Shown here: positions 35,073 to 45,789 of the stretch, piece by piece
Layout of the letters: each line of letters starts with the position of its first letter
Position numbering within the stretch: position 1 is the first letter of the stretch
Assembly (NCBI RefSeq): GCF_964340395.1
Contig: NC_135571.1
Span: 12,378,940 to 12,426,439, forward strand
Length of the DNA stretch: 47,500 nt
Direction of reading: 5' to 3'
DNA from: Glandiceps talaboti
Lineage: Eukaryota; Hemichordata; Enteropneusta; Spengelidae
The notes under the pieces: generated by a model
Told to the model about the DNA's origin: nothing
Databases searched by the model: none
The model's input: only the letters and a program-made list of their open reading frames with translations
Program-made: the position numbers and the translations under genes

Positions 35073-35769
35073 GAATTGGACATTTTGTACCATCTTACAT
35101 TCACGCAGACGACAATGTCAACGATGTGATTACTTTCGCTTTTTTGAAAGAAATCTCATGAAAAAGATAGATTCTGATTGGTGTTATAGCAAAATATAGT
35201 ATTGAAGATTTCATCGACTCATAACTTGCAAGGTGTCTTAGATCACACGGGAAGTCACTAAAATCACAGACAACTAAGAAGGTAAATGTACACTGTAACA
35301 TCATGAAAGTCGTCAGCAACGCCATTCTACTGTCAGTAAACGAAACCAACATTCATTCAGACGCTTATATCAACAAGCTACAACAGAAGTTTTAGTTTGA
35401 GTCTTAATAATTCGACACCGCGATTGCGGCTGCCGTATTTTCCATTACTTAAAAAACAATCTCGGTCGTATTTTCTATTCACATTGTCCTCGTATTTCAC
35501 GTACCTTTGCGCATGCGTGTCTTTTTGTTTATAGTCCTAACAAAGTGATCTATACAGTCACACGTGTTACTTATCTGTGATACAGTGTGCACAGAAAGAG
35601 CCTGCAGCTATTACCAGATAACAAAGGGTTTGCCTCATAACTCTCGTACCCCATCTCAAACACTCTTTCTCTGGACAACCGAAGTTATAACAAGACTAAA
35701 GCTACCATACCATAGGAAAGAAACTTAAAACATTAAACTGTAACATTACTAACAAACTAGATAGAGTTA

Positions 35770-35884
35770 GTCTCGATTACCCAGCCTCTTGCCGTTGAGG
35801 GCTTCATCCCCAGGGATAAAGTCCCCCCCCCCGGTAAAGCCCTCCCCGGGAGCCCTCCATGGCAAGAGGTTGGGTAACCGAGAC
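35770..35884. mobile_element. 115-bp MITE with TA target duplication
   Basis: Left end GTCTCGATTACCCAGCCTCT and right end AGAGGTTGGGTAACCGAGAC are inverted repeats of about 24 bases with two mismatches, flanked by TA on both sides, as with Tc1/mariner-type elements. A C-rich core (CCCCAGGG, CCTCCCCGGG) adds a second hairpin. Confidence 0.72.
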
Positions 35885-36265
35885 TACACGAGAGTAACAA
35901 TAGCGAATGGTATTTGTTTGCATCGTCTACATTATACAGTGTACACACATACACGTCATGGCTGGGTGATATGCATTGTCACAGGTTTTACAGCCAAAGT
36001 CGTCAGACCTCACCGAAACAATGGCGTGACAACCATATTTACAACTTTGCATTATGGGTAGATAAGAACAGCACTTCAGACATGCCGAATTATTCCAAAT
36101 GAAAACATTATATAAATATAAATGTAACACATTTTTACCACGTGACCGAAGACATTAAAGTCTGATAACTTGCTTTGAGTTTAAATTCATACCAGACTTC
36201 GATGACGTTATTGATAAGAATGCATTAAAGTTACCTGGATTTTGTCTACATTGTATTGTCTGAAG

Positions 36266-37700
36266 TAATAATAATATTAATGTTAGTTTTTATACAGTGC
36301 TTTCCCATGGTGTGCTCAAAGGTCCACTTCGAAAACGGATTAAAATTTAGGTGTAACAGTTGTCTGTCAAAGCTATAGGAAAAGTTGGTCATGAACAAAA
36401 GAATAATCCTATGTAATACTTATAGCTCCACTGATAAGATAACATTAATGTGAGAACCTGGGATTGAAACCCTGGCCTTTAACTTTACACTGATAAGATA
36501 ACACTAATGTGAGAACCTGAGATTGAAACCCTGGCCTTTAAGTCTACACTGATAAGATAACACTAATGTGAGAACCTGGGATTGAAACCCTGGCCTTTAA
36601 GTTTACACTCATAAGATAACACTAATGTGAGAACCTGGGATTGAAACCCTGGCCTTTAAGTCTCCACTGATAAGATAATACTAATGTGAGAACCTGGGAT
36701 TGAGAACCTGGGATTGAAACCCTGGCCTTTAACTTTACACTGATAAGATAACACTAATGTGAGAACCTGGGATTGAAACCCTGGCCTTTAAGTTTACACT
36801 CATAAGATAACACTAATGTGAGAACCTGGGATTGAAACCCTGGCCTTTAAGTCTACACTGATAAGATAACACTAATGTGAGAACCTGGGATTGAAACCCT
36901 GGCCTTTAAGTTTACACTCATAAGATAACACTAATGTGAGAACCTGGGATTGAAACCCTGGCCTTTAAGTCTCCACTGATAAGATAATACTAATGTGAGA
37001 ACCTGGGATTGAGAACCTGGGATTGAAACCCTGGCCTTTAACTTTACACTGATAAGATAACACTAATGTGAGAACCTGGGATTGAAACCCTGGCCTTTAA
37101 GTTTACACTCATAAGATAACACTAATGTGAGAACCTGGGATTGAAACCCTGGCCTTTAAGTCTCCACTGATAAGATAACACTAATGTGAGAACCTGGGAT
37201 TGAAACCCTGGCCTTTAAGTTTACACTGATAAGATAACACCAATGTGAGAACCTGGGACTGGAACCCTGGCCTTTAAAAGTTTACACTGATAAGATAACA
37301 CTAATGTGAGAACCTGGGATTGAAACCCTGGCCTTTAAGTTTACACTGATAAGATAACACTAATGTGAGAACCTGGGATTGAAACCTTGGCCTTTAAGTC
37401 TCCGCTGATATGATAACACAAATGCGAGACTCTGCAATTGACACCCGGGCCTTTAACAATTATTACCCCGGTACAGACCTATATCGACACAACAGCCTTT
37501 ATTTCCTAAACCACCGAGGAGCATGCAATACATTGCAGCCTTTATAAGTACATATGATTAAATCATTCACATTGCAAGCTTTATCCTATCAGGTCCCTAA
37601 TTATACAGCTGGGTGGACTGAGGCTAATTGTGGTTCAAATCTTGCCAAAGGGCATTAGCCATTCAGTTAGAAACGGCAGCGGCGAGGCTCGAACCCTGTA
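36266..37700 (+). repeat. Dispersed repeat expanded by an internal 60-bp minisatellite
   Basis: Left flank (taataataatattaatg ... atacagtgctttcccatggt) and right flank (gctgggtggactgaggctaa ... gaggctcgaaccctgta) read as parts of one interspersed element of a type I recall as common in marine invertebrate DNA. The right part has B-box-like GGTTCAAATCT (about 37632) and, on the minus strand, GGGTTCGAGCC. Between them lie about 17 units of about 60 bases (36430-37440). Confidence 0.65.
36430..37440 (+). repeat. 60-bp minisatellite, about 17 units, with higher-order structure
   Basis: The unit contains ACTGATAAGATAACACTAA, GTGAGAACCTGGGATTGAAA and CCCTGGCCTTTAAG. Two units (about 36665 and 36975) share the same internal 14-base duplication (gggattgagaacct), and the variants at unit ends (aactttac, aagtctcc, actcata) recur in the same order, so blocks of about five units were copied together. 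Each unit holds two GATA-type motifs (TGATAAG, AGATAAC). The last unit is degenerate. Confidence 0.85.
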
Positions 37701-37804
37701 TGTTTAATTTTATCTCACTATCTACACACTGTTTTAAGTTACCGTTTACTGATTCTGTTTGATATAACCATGCAGAAATCAAAATAAGTAACTCGAAATG
37801 GGCT

Positions 37805-37935
37805 GTATTTGTCGTATAGAAGATAAAAACATTCGCAAGTTAGCTTGCGAAAGTCTCCGATCATTTATTTCATTTTTATTTGAATAAAACATTATTTTTA
37901 ACACAACGTGTGCTCTTTTACGTGATATAATGACC
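37805..37935 (+). repeat. Upstream SULT block, copy 1
   Basis: Starts with GATAAAAACATT and a short palindrome (TTCGCAAGTTAGCTTGCGAA), followed by an AT-rich stretch and 'acgtgatataatgacc'. The matching block is at 45148-45265 before the second SULT gene. Conservation between the copies reflects recent duplication, not necessarily function. Confidence 0.7.
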
Positions 37936-38018
37936 CGAGTGAGTGACAGCACAGTTTCGGCGATGTGTGATGAAAGTTATTGTAACGTAAGCTTATCTGT
38001 TGCACATACTATATATCT

Positions 38019-38026
38019 ATAAATAT
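38019..38026 (+). promoter_or_regulatory. Candidate TATA box of the first SULT gene
   Basis: The motif TATAAATA lies about 320 bases before the ATG in a block that is repeated before the second SULT copy. There the same place reads as a longer TATA run ending in TATGTATAC. It may be a core promoter, but a long leader or an unseen leader exon would then be required. Confidence 0.3.
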
Positions 38027-38339
38027 ACGCTTCCTCGTTCCCAGTAACCAAAATAAACTGATATTCAACGATCGCATGGCACATAAATATGTATCTGATT
38101 TCATCCGATTTTTTACAATATGCTTACCTGGAAGGATCGTTCGGGAAGGGGCAATGAACACATTGTCGGAACTGAAATAGCAGAGGTGGAACGTGTATGT
38201 TCTTGTACATGTACGCATGTACAGGGCATGGTGGGGATATGATACATGCGACAACAGAGTATTAGGGCAAGAGGTCATCACCTGTCTATGTTGACAGCAC
38301 TGGTACTTTCAACAGCAAAGCTCAACTCTGTGACGGAAA

Positions 38340-41300
38340 ATGACTTCTTTTGGTACATACAAGGAAGATGGAAGTTTCAACAATGACACGTTCATGTACA
38401 AAGGGTCAAAGTTCTCTTGGTTTAGTCCACGGGAAAGTATTGAAGCGATGCAAACGTTTGAAGTAAGGGAAGACGATATATGGTTGATAACCTTCCAGAA
38501 ATCAGGTTAGTGACAGTCTGAGGCGGCCAGTAGTTAATAATGGAGTTCTTACCTGGTGGCGGTGTTAGGACATCTCTCAGTGGTTGGTTAGGAATTACAC
38601 CCATTCAGTTGCAGCCAACGAATACATTTCTGAATTCCTGCGAAAGAGTGAAAAATAGACTATGTTGACACATTTATTGATGATTAAGGGGGAAAGTGAA
38701 AACTGTTCATATGTGTCCTTCCGCCGCCATATTTCACGACAATCCCTCCCACTGAACCCACGTGACATGTGCCCACTGCCCAGAAATATATCACGTGTCT
38801 CTCTTTTCCCCTCTACCTATATCGGAATATTCCCCACTGCCATCCCCTCATCGTTCAGCTTCATCTCCCAATCTAAACTAAGGTATAAAAATACCAACGA
38901 GTGCCACTGGCACACTCGGAGAACATCCATCCATTGCATTTATCTGTTACTTTTGTTAAAGGGGCACGGTCGACTAGTCTTTGTTGGTTTCTTACGAGGG
39001 TGGCAGTCTGTCATTTTACGGTCTTTGATGTTCCCTTTGTTGGCATGGAAATACAATTTTCTTTACGTTATGGCAATTACTACAATATGTCGAATAATTT
39101 CAATAACTGATACAGATATAGTAAGAAATTCCTAAATGAAACGGAAGTTATAGACGAGCAATTGTTTTTTTTACCAACAAATGTGTCAGACACGTTTGAA
39201 GAATTGACATCTGAGTCATGTCACGTAGACGGGTCACTTGGTCACAGACTGACCGTATGACCTTTGGTAGTCACTTTGTTTAAAGGTGCACGGTCGACGA
39301 GTCTTTGTTAGTTTCTCACAGTCCACAACTATAAGGGTCTTTGTTTGTTACTTGTTTTATCAGTTTGTTTTCATAAAGTAAACTTAGACTAACACAGAGT
39401 AAACAACGTCATATTTTTTTTACATATAAAACTAGGAACAACTTGGGCTACTGAGATTCTTGTCAAGATTCTATTGGCAGCTGGAAAGGATTATGGACTA
39501 AAAGATGACCCAAACGCTGAAAATGCACCCTACCCCGAATTCCACCATCCCCCAAAGGAAGCCAACTATAAGACCCTGGCTGAAAAGAAAACACCCAGAC
39601 TGATCGGAACCCATCTCCTACCAAGTCTTCTACCACCTCAGTTATTTAAGGTCAAACCTAAGGTGAGCAATCTGATTGGCTATCAATGCATCACGTGGGA
39701 TGGGGTTAGGTGACGTTGGAGTGAGGAGTGTTGGAAAGATATTCTATAAATTGGTTTTACTACATTTATTAGTCAAATGTGGTAAATTTGTTTAATTTAT
39801 CTACAAAATGCATCAATGCAATACATCACGTGGGATGAGATTAGGTGACTTTGGAGTGTGGGGTGTTGGAATGTTATTCTATACATCAGATTTAGTACCT
39901 TATTGTTGTATAGTATTTTATCGTATTGTATTATTGTATTGTAAGTACTGTATGTATGTGTATCATGCTGTATCTGTCGTGCTGTTGATCATTTTGAGCA
40001 ACACAAAGACTTATTCCTTTTCGATTTTATAGTCGTATCGGTCAATAATGTAATCAAATCTAATTTGTAAACAGTCAAATGTGGAGAGTTTGTTTAATTT
40101 ATCTGCAAAATTGAGATGCTGATTTTTGAGTTATTGAAATGGGGACAAAGAAGTGTATGTTTTGTTATGTTGTTAGTTGATGTCCAGTTAGTCATGAAAA
40201 GACACTTTAACCACTCTGCATCGCGTGACTTATCTATTAGAAATTTAAATTATAAAAATTAGCTATGAACAGCCCTCGGTACATTGGGGTACGGAATTCT
40301 GGGATTGGAGCCCAATATGATATGCTTTTTATTCGTATTATATTAGGCCATCGGCCTTTATATACAAAGATTATAAACCAACATTTATTCGGTAGTTTAC
40401 AAACATATTTAATTATCAATCAATGATGCTCTTTTTTGAAAAACAAAGTAAAACATATCGTGAAAGTTGTCTAATTAAATGGTCATGTTTTGTTGTTACT
40501 AATATATAAAACTTTTAAAGAACAGGTGGGTCGAAAAAATATTCTGGAATATATTTCCTACTTTTGTCATCATAAGTAGGACAGACAAGACAAAAGTGTG
40601 TGTGTGTGTGTGTGTGTGTGTGTCTGTCTGTCTGTTCGTTTACTTGTCTTTCTCGCTGACTGCCTTTTTAATCTCTACAGGTCATCCATGTGGTTCGAAA
40701 TCCAAAAGATGTGGTTGTATCATACTATCACCATTTGAAAGCTTTGCCTCTTGTACCAGATCCAACATCGTGGGAGTCACATTTGGAAGAATTCATGACT
40801 GGCGAAAGTAATGGAACTATATCACATCCTTATATATCTACTAAGTATTATTCACCGTTAAAATATCATCTTTGCATCTGAAATCGCTGTAATGCTTGGA
40901 GATTAGGTGTAATATACAGTACTACTGTCCACATCCCATACACACAAATAGCGCCAATGGTATTGCAGCACAACTGTATAGTTTTAAAATTGTTTATCCA
41001 CCTGCTGATCCAATTATTCATTTGCTGAATAATTATCCAGTTGCCTATCCAGCCCTGTTGTTAACTAAATTGCAATATATGTGATGATTTGGCTATTGCT
41101 ATGGGCGTGGTCTTGTTACTAGGCACATTTGCATACACTTTTGGAATGTTTATTCAGTTTATTAATCCATGTTGTTATCTTTGCAATATATGCGATCGCT
41201 GGGTTGTTGCTATAGGCATGGTCTTGTTGCTAGGCACATTTGCATAGACTTCATTGAATGTTTGTTCACTTGTCTAAAATTGCTGTTGTTATCTTTGTGA

Positions 41301-43155
41301 AACACACAATTGATTGGCTATTGCTACGAGCGTGGTCATGGTTGCAAGGTATATTTGCATACATTTTTGCACATCCATCGTTACTAAGGGCGAGGCCATG
41401 GTTGTTTGGGCCAATTGTATCAAACTGTTTTGAACAAAATATGCAGAATGTCACTTCTAGAAACATCTCACCTAATTTCAATCTCAATGACCAACTACTT
41501 TTTGAGATATAAGTTTTTGACCAAAATTCACATCTTTACACCTAATTTGCATATCACAGATGAGATCATTATTTCTTCATCTATACACCTCCAGATGCAT
41601 CCCCAATAAATCTCAGCACAATCTGCTCAGTAGTTTTGGAATTAAAGATTTTTGACCAAAAAGACACATTTTTGGCATTAATTTGCATATTACTCAAGGA
41701 ATCATGATGTCATTAACAAATCTTAATTAACACACCCCTAAGAACATTCCCACCAAAATTAAGACTAATCTGCCCAGTTGCTTTTGAGTTGAAGTTTTTT
41801 GACTAAAAATGACATTTTTTGACTCAAATCACATACCTGAGATGCGATCATTTTGCTTTGAACAATTTTCAAACTAGACACCAAAAGTAATGTCCACTGT
41901 ATGAGAAATGGCGCCGTTTATTTTGAGCAAGTCACAAAGTATATTTCATGTACATTTTTACAGACATCTTTGGAGATTGGGCCACTGAAAATTTGTATTG
42001 TGGGAACATCGTAATGATCCAAATGTTTTGTTTTTGAAATATGAGGACATGAAGGCAGTAAGTATACATGTGGAGCACATTGAAATATAATCAGTCTTGG
42101 CAGTACATATTTGTATGCAGTGAAATCACTTGCCAATAACCCTGCAGAGTTTATGGCAAAATAGTGTTCTAATATTATATACTGTCGAATCATTATCCCA
42201 ATCAATATTTGACAAGTGTCACTACAGAAAATAGATTATAATACATGATGTGTACCCAAATGTGTCATATGATGTTTTCTGTAATACATTTTAACGGCTA
42301 GTATATACAAAGTTATACATGTATGGACAGCATGCGTCATAAGCTAGGTTACACAAAGTTATCAAACTGACTCTAAGAATGGAATGTTTATCTGTAGGAT
42401 TTGGACAGCAATGTGCGGGCAATAGCTGACCATCTGGAGTGTAAGCTCTCAGATGACGTCATCAAACGAATCAGTGAAGAGTGCACCTTTAAATCGATGA
42501 AAGAAAGGAAAGTAAGGGAAGGAATCAGCCAAACTCTTCACGTAGAGAAAGGAAAGTCGCTCTTCTTCAGAAAAGGTATGACACTAGTATGTAACACATT
42601 TGACTTGCACCTTGGTAACTTATTTAATTTTGGAATCTTGAAAAGAAGCTCTACTGCAATTGACAGGATTGTCTTCAGGCATTTTGGGATTTCCTGCAAA
42701 GTTTTATGGGAACACCTCTGGTGATGACATCATGAATACCTCAATCTCTTTGTCCTGATGAATGCAGAGAGTGTTAAGACAATGAGATTACTTTGTAAAG
42801 CAAACCATTTTACACACCTTTATTTTTTTTTAGAAATTTTATTTCTCTTCACAACATTCTCATGCTTGCCCCTTTATTTTTAGTTACATCTGTAGCCTGT
42901 TATATTTCCTCTCCCAATTCTACCTTGTTATTTCCACCTTTCAATGCAAATGGCACAAAAGTTCCAACATTCAAGCTCTTAATACAGAGTGGTAAACACG
43001 TCAATTTCTTCATTACCTACTATGTATAACTTTGTATTTACACAGGAGAGATTGGCAATTGGAAACAACACTTTACGGTTGCTCAGAGTGAGGCATTTGA
43101 TAAGTGGTTGGAAACCGTGATTGGAGAATCTGGTTTAACATTTCGTTATGAGTAG
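38340..43155 (+). CDS. Cytosolic sulfotransferase (SULT), six coding exons, one-base frameshift in exon 4
   Basis: Exons 38340-38505, 39436-39662, 40681-40807, 41964-42057, 42398-42575 and 43046-43155. The enzyme would move sulfonate from PAPS to small hydroxyl or amine acceptors in the cytosol. Landmarks: PAPS 5'-phosphate loop TFQKSGTTW (51-59), general-base His115 in the GTH segment, 3'-phosphate site RNPKD (137-141) with the following Ser, the C-terminal RKGxxGxWK glycine-rich loop at the exon 5/6 join, and a KxxFTVxxxE dimer motif. Exon sizes 127, 94, 178 and 110 follow the 127/95/181/113 pattern I recall for vertebrate SULT1 genes, apart from exon 4, which is one base short. Reading is in frame to about 42000 and then needs one extra base (for example in the TTT run) to enter the WEHRNDP frame; with it the protein would be about 300 residues, the family norm. 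This is either a pseudogenising deletion or a homopolymer sequencing error. The substrate is unknown. Confidence 0.92.
40596..40640 (+). repeat. TG/TCTG array in SULT intron 2
   Basis: (TG)n followed by TCTG units, 40 bases before the exon 3 acceptor. Confidence 0.95.
41080..41860 (+). repeat. Degenerate tandem segments in SULT intron 3 carrying octamer motifs
   Basis: Segments of about 105 to 150 bases repeat imperfectly: 'ggctattgctatgggcgtgg', 'ggcacatttgcata', 'tttttgaccaaaa', 'taatttgcatat'. ATTTGCAT, the POU/octamer consensus, occurs five times (about 41122, 41239, 41352, 41545, 41679). Probably the body of an interspersed repeat. Confidence 0.6.
41964..42057 (+). pseudogene. SULT exon 4 carrying the frameshift
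   Basis: The exon enters in the frame NIFGDWATEN, as expected after exon 3 (phase 1), but its second half is only meaningful one frame over (WEHRNDPNVLFLKYEDMKA). The lesion lies between about 41988 and 42000. The exon is 94 bases; 95 would restore the phase needed by exon 5, which begins with GAT in phase 0. Both splice sites (tttttacag, GTAAGT) are intact. Confidence 0.85.
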
Positions 43156-43325
43156 TGTTACAATGTCAATGTTAAACGTTCTACGCTCAGCGTAATTTCT
43201 AGTTCGTAATTTCATATTAGTAGCACTTCTGTTTTTACTATGTCCAAGTTTTAAATGTTCAATATACATTACCATTTCCAGTTGTAACATTCGTCACTAC
43301 TGATTTGTAATGGTATAGTGCTGTC

Positions 43326-43336
43326 TGGTTGTCTGG

Positions 43337-43391
<55 letters not shown>

Positions 43392-43437
43392 CCAGTCAGT
43401 CAGTCAGTCAGTCCGTCCGTCAGCCTGCCTGCCTGCC

Positions 43438-43508
<71 letters not shown>
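43326..43508 (+). repeat. CTGT array with GTCA/CCTG interruptions in the SULT 3'UTR
   Basis: (CTGT)n, a middle block of CAGT, CCGT and GCCT repeats (43392-43438), then (CTGT)n again. Confidence 0.96.
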
Positions 43509-43692
43509 TAAAATTTCATGTACAGAACATGCTTACAGAAATAACAATCAAAAGGCTACCGTTCTGTCCTTACAGAAGGCACTCAGTTTATTAGTATCAT
43601 TAACCAGGACATTACATATTTTTGGTTTGGGAAAAACGAATTGTATCGTCAGAATGTTTGATGGACATTTTCCACTTGAACTTTAAGAAATC

Positions 43693-43698
43693 AATAAA
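43693..43698 (+). terminator. Polyadenylation signal of the first SULT gene
   Basis: AATAAA lies about 540 bases after the SULT stop codon and is followed by T- and GT-rich sequence. The predicted 3'UTR therefore contains the long CTGT array at 43326-43508. Confidence 0.5.
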
Positions 43699-43794
43699 CT
43701 AATCTTTATTTAAAACTGTTGTACTTTTTATTTTGATATTTATAGCCCCTTTATTCTTAATGCACTGTTGACAATGATGTACAATTAGATGCTT

Positions 43795-44040
43795 TTCCCC
43801 AACATTTTTCTTCATTCAGCGAAGGAATATTTGAGTGACCTAAGGGGCCTTTTTCACTGGAGTCGCTAGAGTCGTATTTTCCGGCTGAATGAAGACTCTG
43901 AATAACATAATTATAGCACTGCCAGTATTAGCAAAGAGAAATCGGGGAAAGAAATGGCAGTTTTGAACGTTTTGACTCATATTTCGAACACAGCAGAACC
44001 AGTGACGTAGATATGCGTTGTCGAGACATAGAGGGGACAC
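43795..44040 (+). mobile_element. TTCATTCAGC-family element, copy 3
   Basis: Starts with ccccaacatttttcttcatt, includes 'gagtgacctaaggggcc' and 'gactcatatttcgaacacag', and ends near 'gtcgagacatagag'. It lies directly downstream of the first SULT polyadenylation signal. Confidence 0.68.
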
Positions 44041-44984
44041 GTCGCCCTTTGTCGTAACTTAGAACTCAGACAACTATCTATAGTTGTGGTCTGAGCTCCT
44101 ACGCAGCGATATCCCATAATCTAGTCAGGACGAATTTGTACATCACTGTTAATGTTTGTTATACTTGATGTTCTGTGTTTGGTATTGTGTATAATGCTAT
44201 AATATTGTATTATGGGTGCAAGGTATTAGGGCGCCCATACTTAATTCTATATTCTAATGCTATGTTTCTCATCATAACGCATTCAAATGATGGGTTGTTC
44301 GGTCTTAGTCCAGCTTGCAGACGGAGCACGGGTCTAGATTACTTACTTGACCCTCAACACCGCCCTGCAAAGAGGAATGTACAATCCTATCTCGAGTGCT
44401 GGAGCAAAATGCACCCGAACCAATTACAGAATGATTATGTACCCAACGATCAAATTTTAGCAATCGATCGAATATGTACGTTTTACATCTCTTTGACAAT
44501 AACAATACCTGGTAAGTGCCAAAAAAGTGGGGAACTTTCCGGCTGTAATTTCAAACGTTCCACCTTACAAACGCCGCCATATTTGATCGTAGGTCATTGT
44601 ACGTAATAAGGCGAAACCCTGAAATTATGCTACCAGCATTTATGGAAAGCCCAGGTTTCGCGGCTTTAAAGTCAAAAGTCAACTTAGAACCATTTACCTT
44701 TTCAAAGTTCCCAAATGTCCGCAGTAAACGATAATTTTCGTTCTCATGGGGTCACCATCTTAAAATCTAATTATGTCGTAGAGGGCGTCATTTATCATTT
44801 CGTGAGATTGCAAAAAGTTTGGGGTCATGAGAATTATGGAATTAAGTACGGTTGCTCTATAGACAGATAACAATTCACAGTCATGTCAACATTTTGATGC
44901 AAAAAAAGTTTATTAAAGAGGTGATAAAATCAACAATATACAGAATTGAATGTAATCGATTTTAGTATGCCGAATTATGCTTAA

Positions 44985-45140
44985 TACCTGGGAGGTTCGT
45001 TCGGGAAGGGGCATGCGCAATGACCGGTCGACCATATTGTCAGGATTGAAATAGCGTAGGTGGAACGTGTATGTTCTTGAACGTGTGCGTGTACAGGGCA
45101 TAGGCCGGGGTATTATATATGTGACAACGGAGTGTTAGTA
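44985..45140 (+). repeat. Stray extra copy of the SULT 5' leader module
   Basis: This stretch (gggaggttcgttcggg, then ggtggaacgtgtatgttctt, then gtgtacagggcat) matches the leader block before SULT exon 1 of copy 1 (about 38125-38240) and of copy 2 (about 45568-45690), but no SULT exon follows it. Instead a copy of the more upstream block (GATAAAAACATT to GACC, 45148-45265) comes next. It looks like a remnant of an additional round of duplication or of an unequal exchange. Confidence 0.75.
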
Positions 45141-45789
45141 TTAGTATTTGGAAGATAAAAACATTGGCAAGTCGGCTTGCGAAAGTCTCCGATCTCTTTT
45201 TTTTTATTTGAATAAAATATTATTTTTAACACAACGTGGGCTCTTTTACGTGATATAATGACCTGAGTGGGTGATTGCGAAACTGTACAGTGGAATGAAG
45301 GCGTATAGCCCTTACGAGACTACTAGTAACTAGGATTTTCTTTTGCAAAACTAAAAATGAATAATTGAAGAATATGAGACTATTGACAAACACAGTTTCG
45401 GGGATGTGTGATGACAGTTATTGTAACGTATCTGTTACACATACACATATTATATTATATATATATGTATACGCTTCCTCGTTCCCAGTAATCCAAATAA
45501 ACTGACATTCAACGATCGCACGGCACATAAATATGTATCTGACTTTATCCGATTTTGGACCATATGCTCACCTGGGAGGTTCGTTCTGGAAGGGGCAATG
45601 ACCATATTGTAAGGACTGAAATAGCAGAGGTGGAACGTGTATGTTCTTATACGTGTACGTGTACAGGGCATACGTCGGGGATATCATATATATATGTAAC
45701 AATGGAGTGTTAGGTCAAGAGGTCATCACTTGCCTACGTTGACAGCACCGGTACTTTCAACACCAGCGCTCAACTCTCCGTTTCGGAAA

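Noticed and set aside
36430-37440. CRISPR-like array of regular repeats
   Set aside because: There are no unique spacers, the units are contiguous, and the DNA is animal; it is a minisatellite.
37615-37700. A functional tRNA gene from B-box-like motifs
   Set aside because: No acceptor stem, A box or cloverleaf could be drawn; it fits a tRNA-like part of a dispersed repeat.
44175-44606. 143-codon plus-strand frame
   Set aside because: It does not begin with ATG, has no recognisable domain or splice partner, and starts just after a transposon copy.
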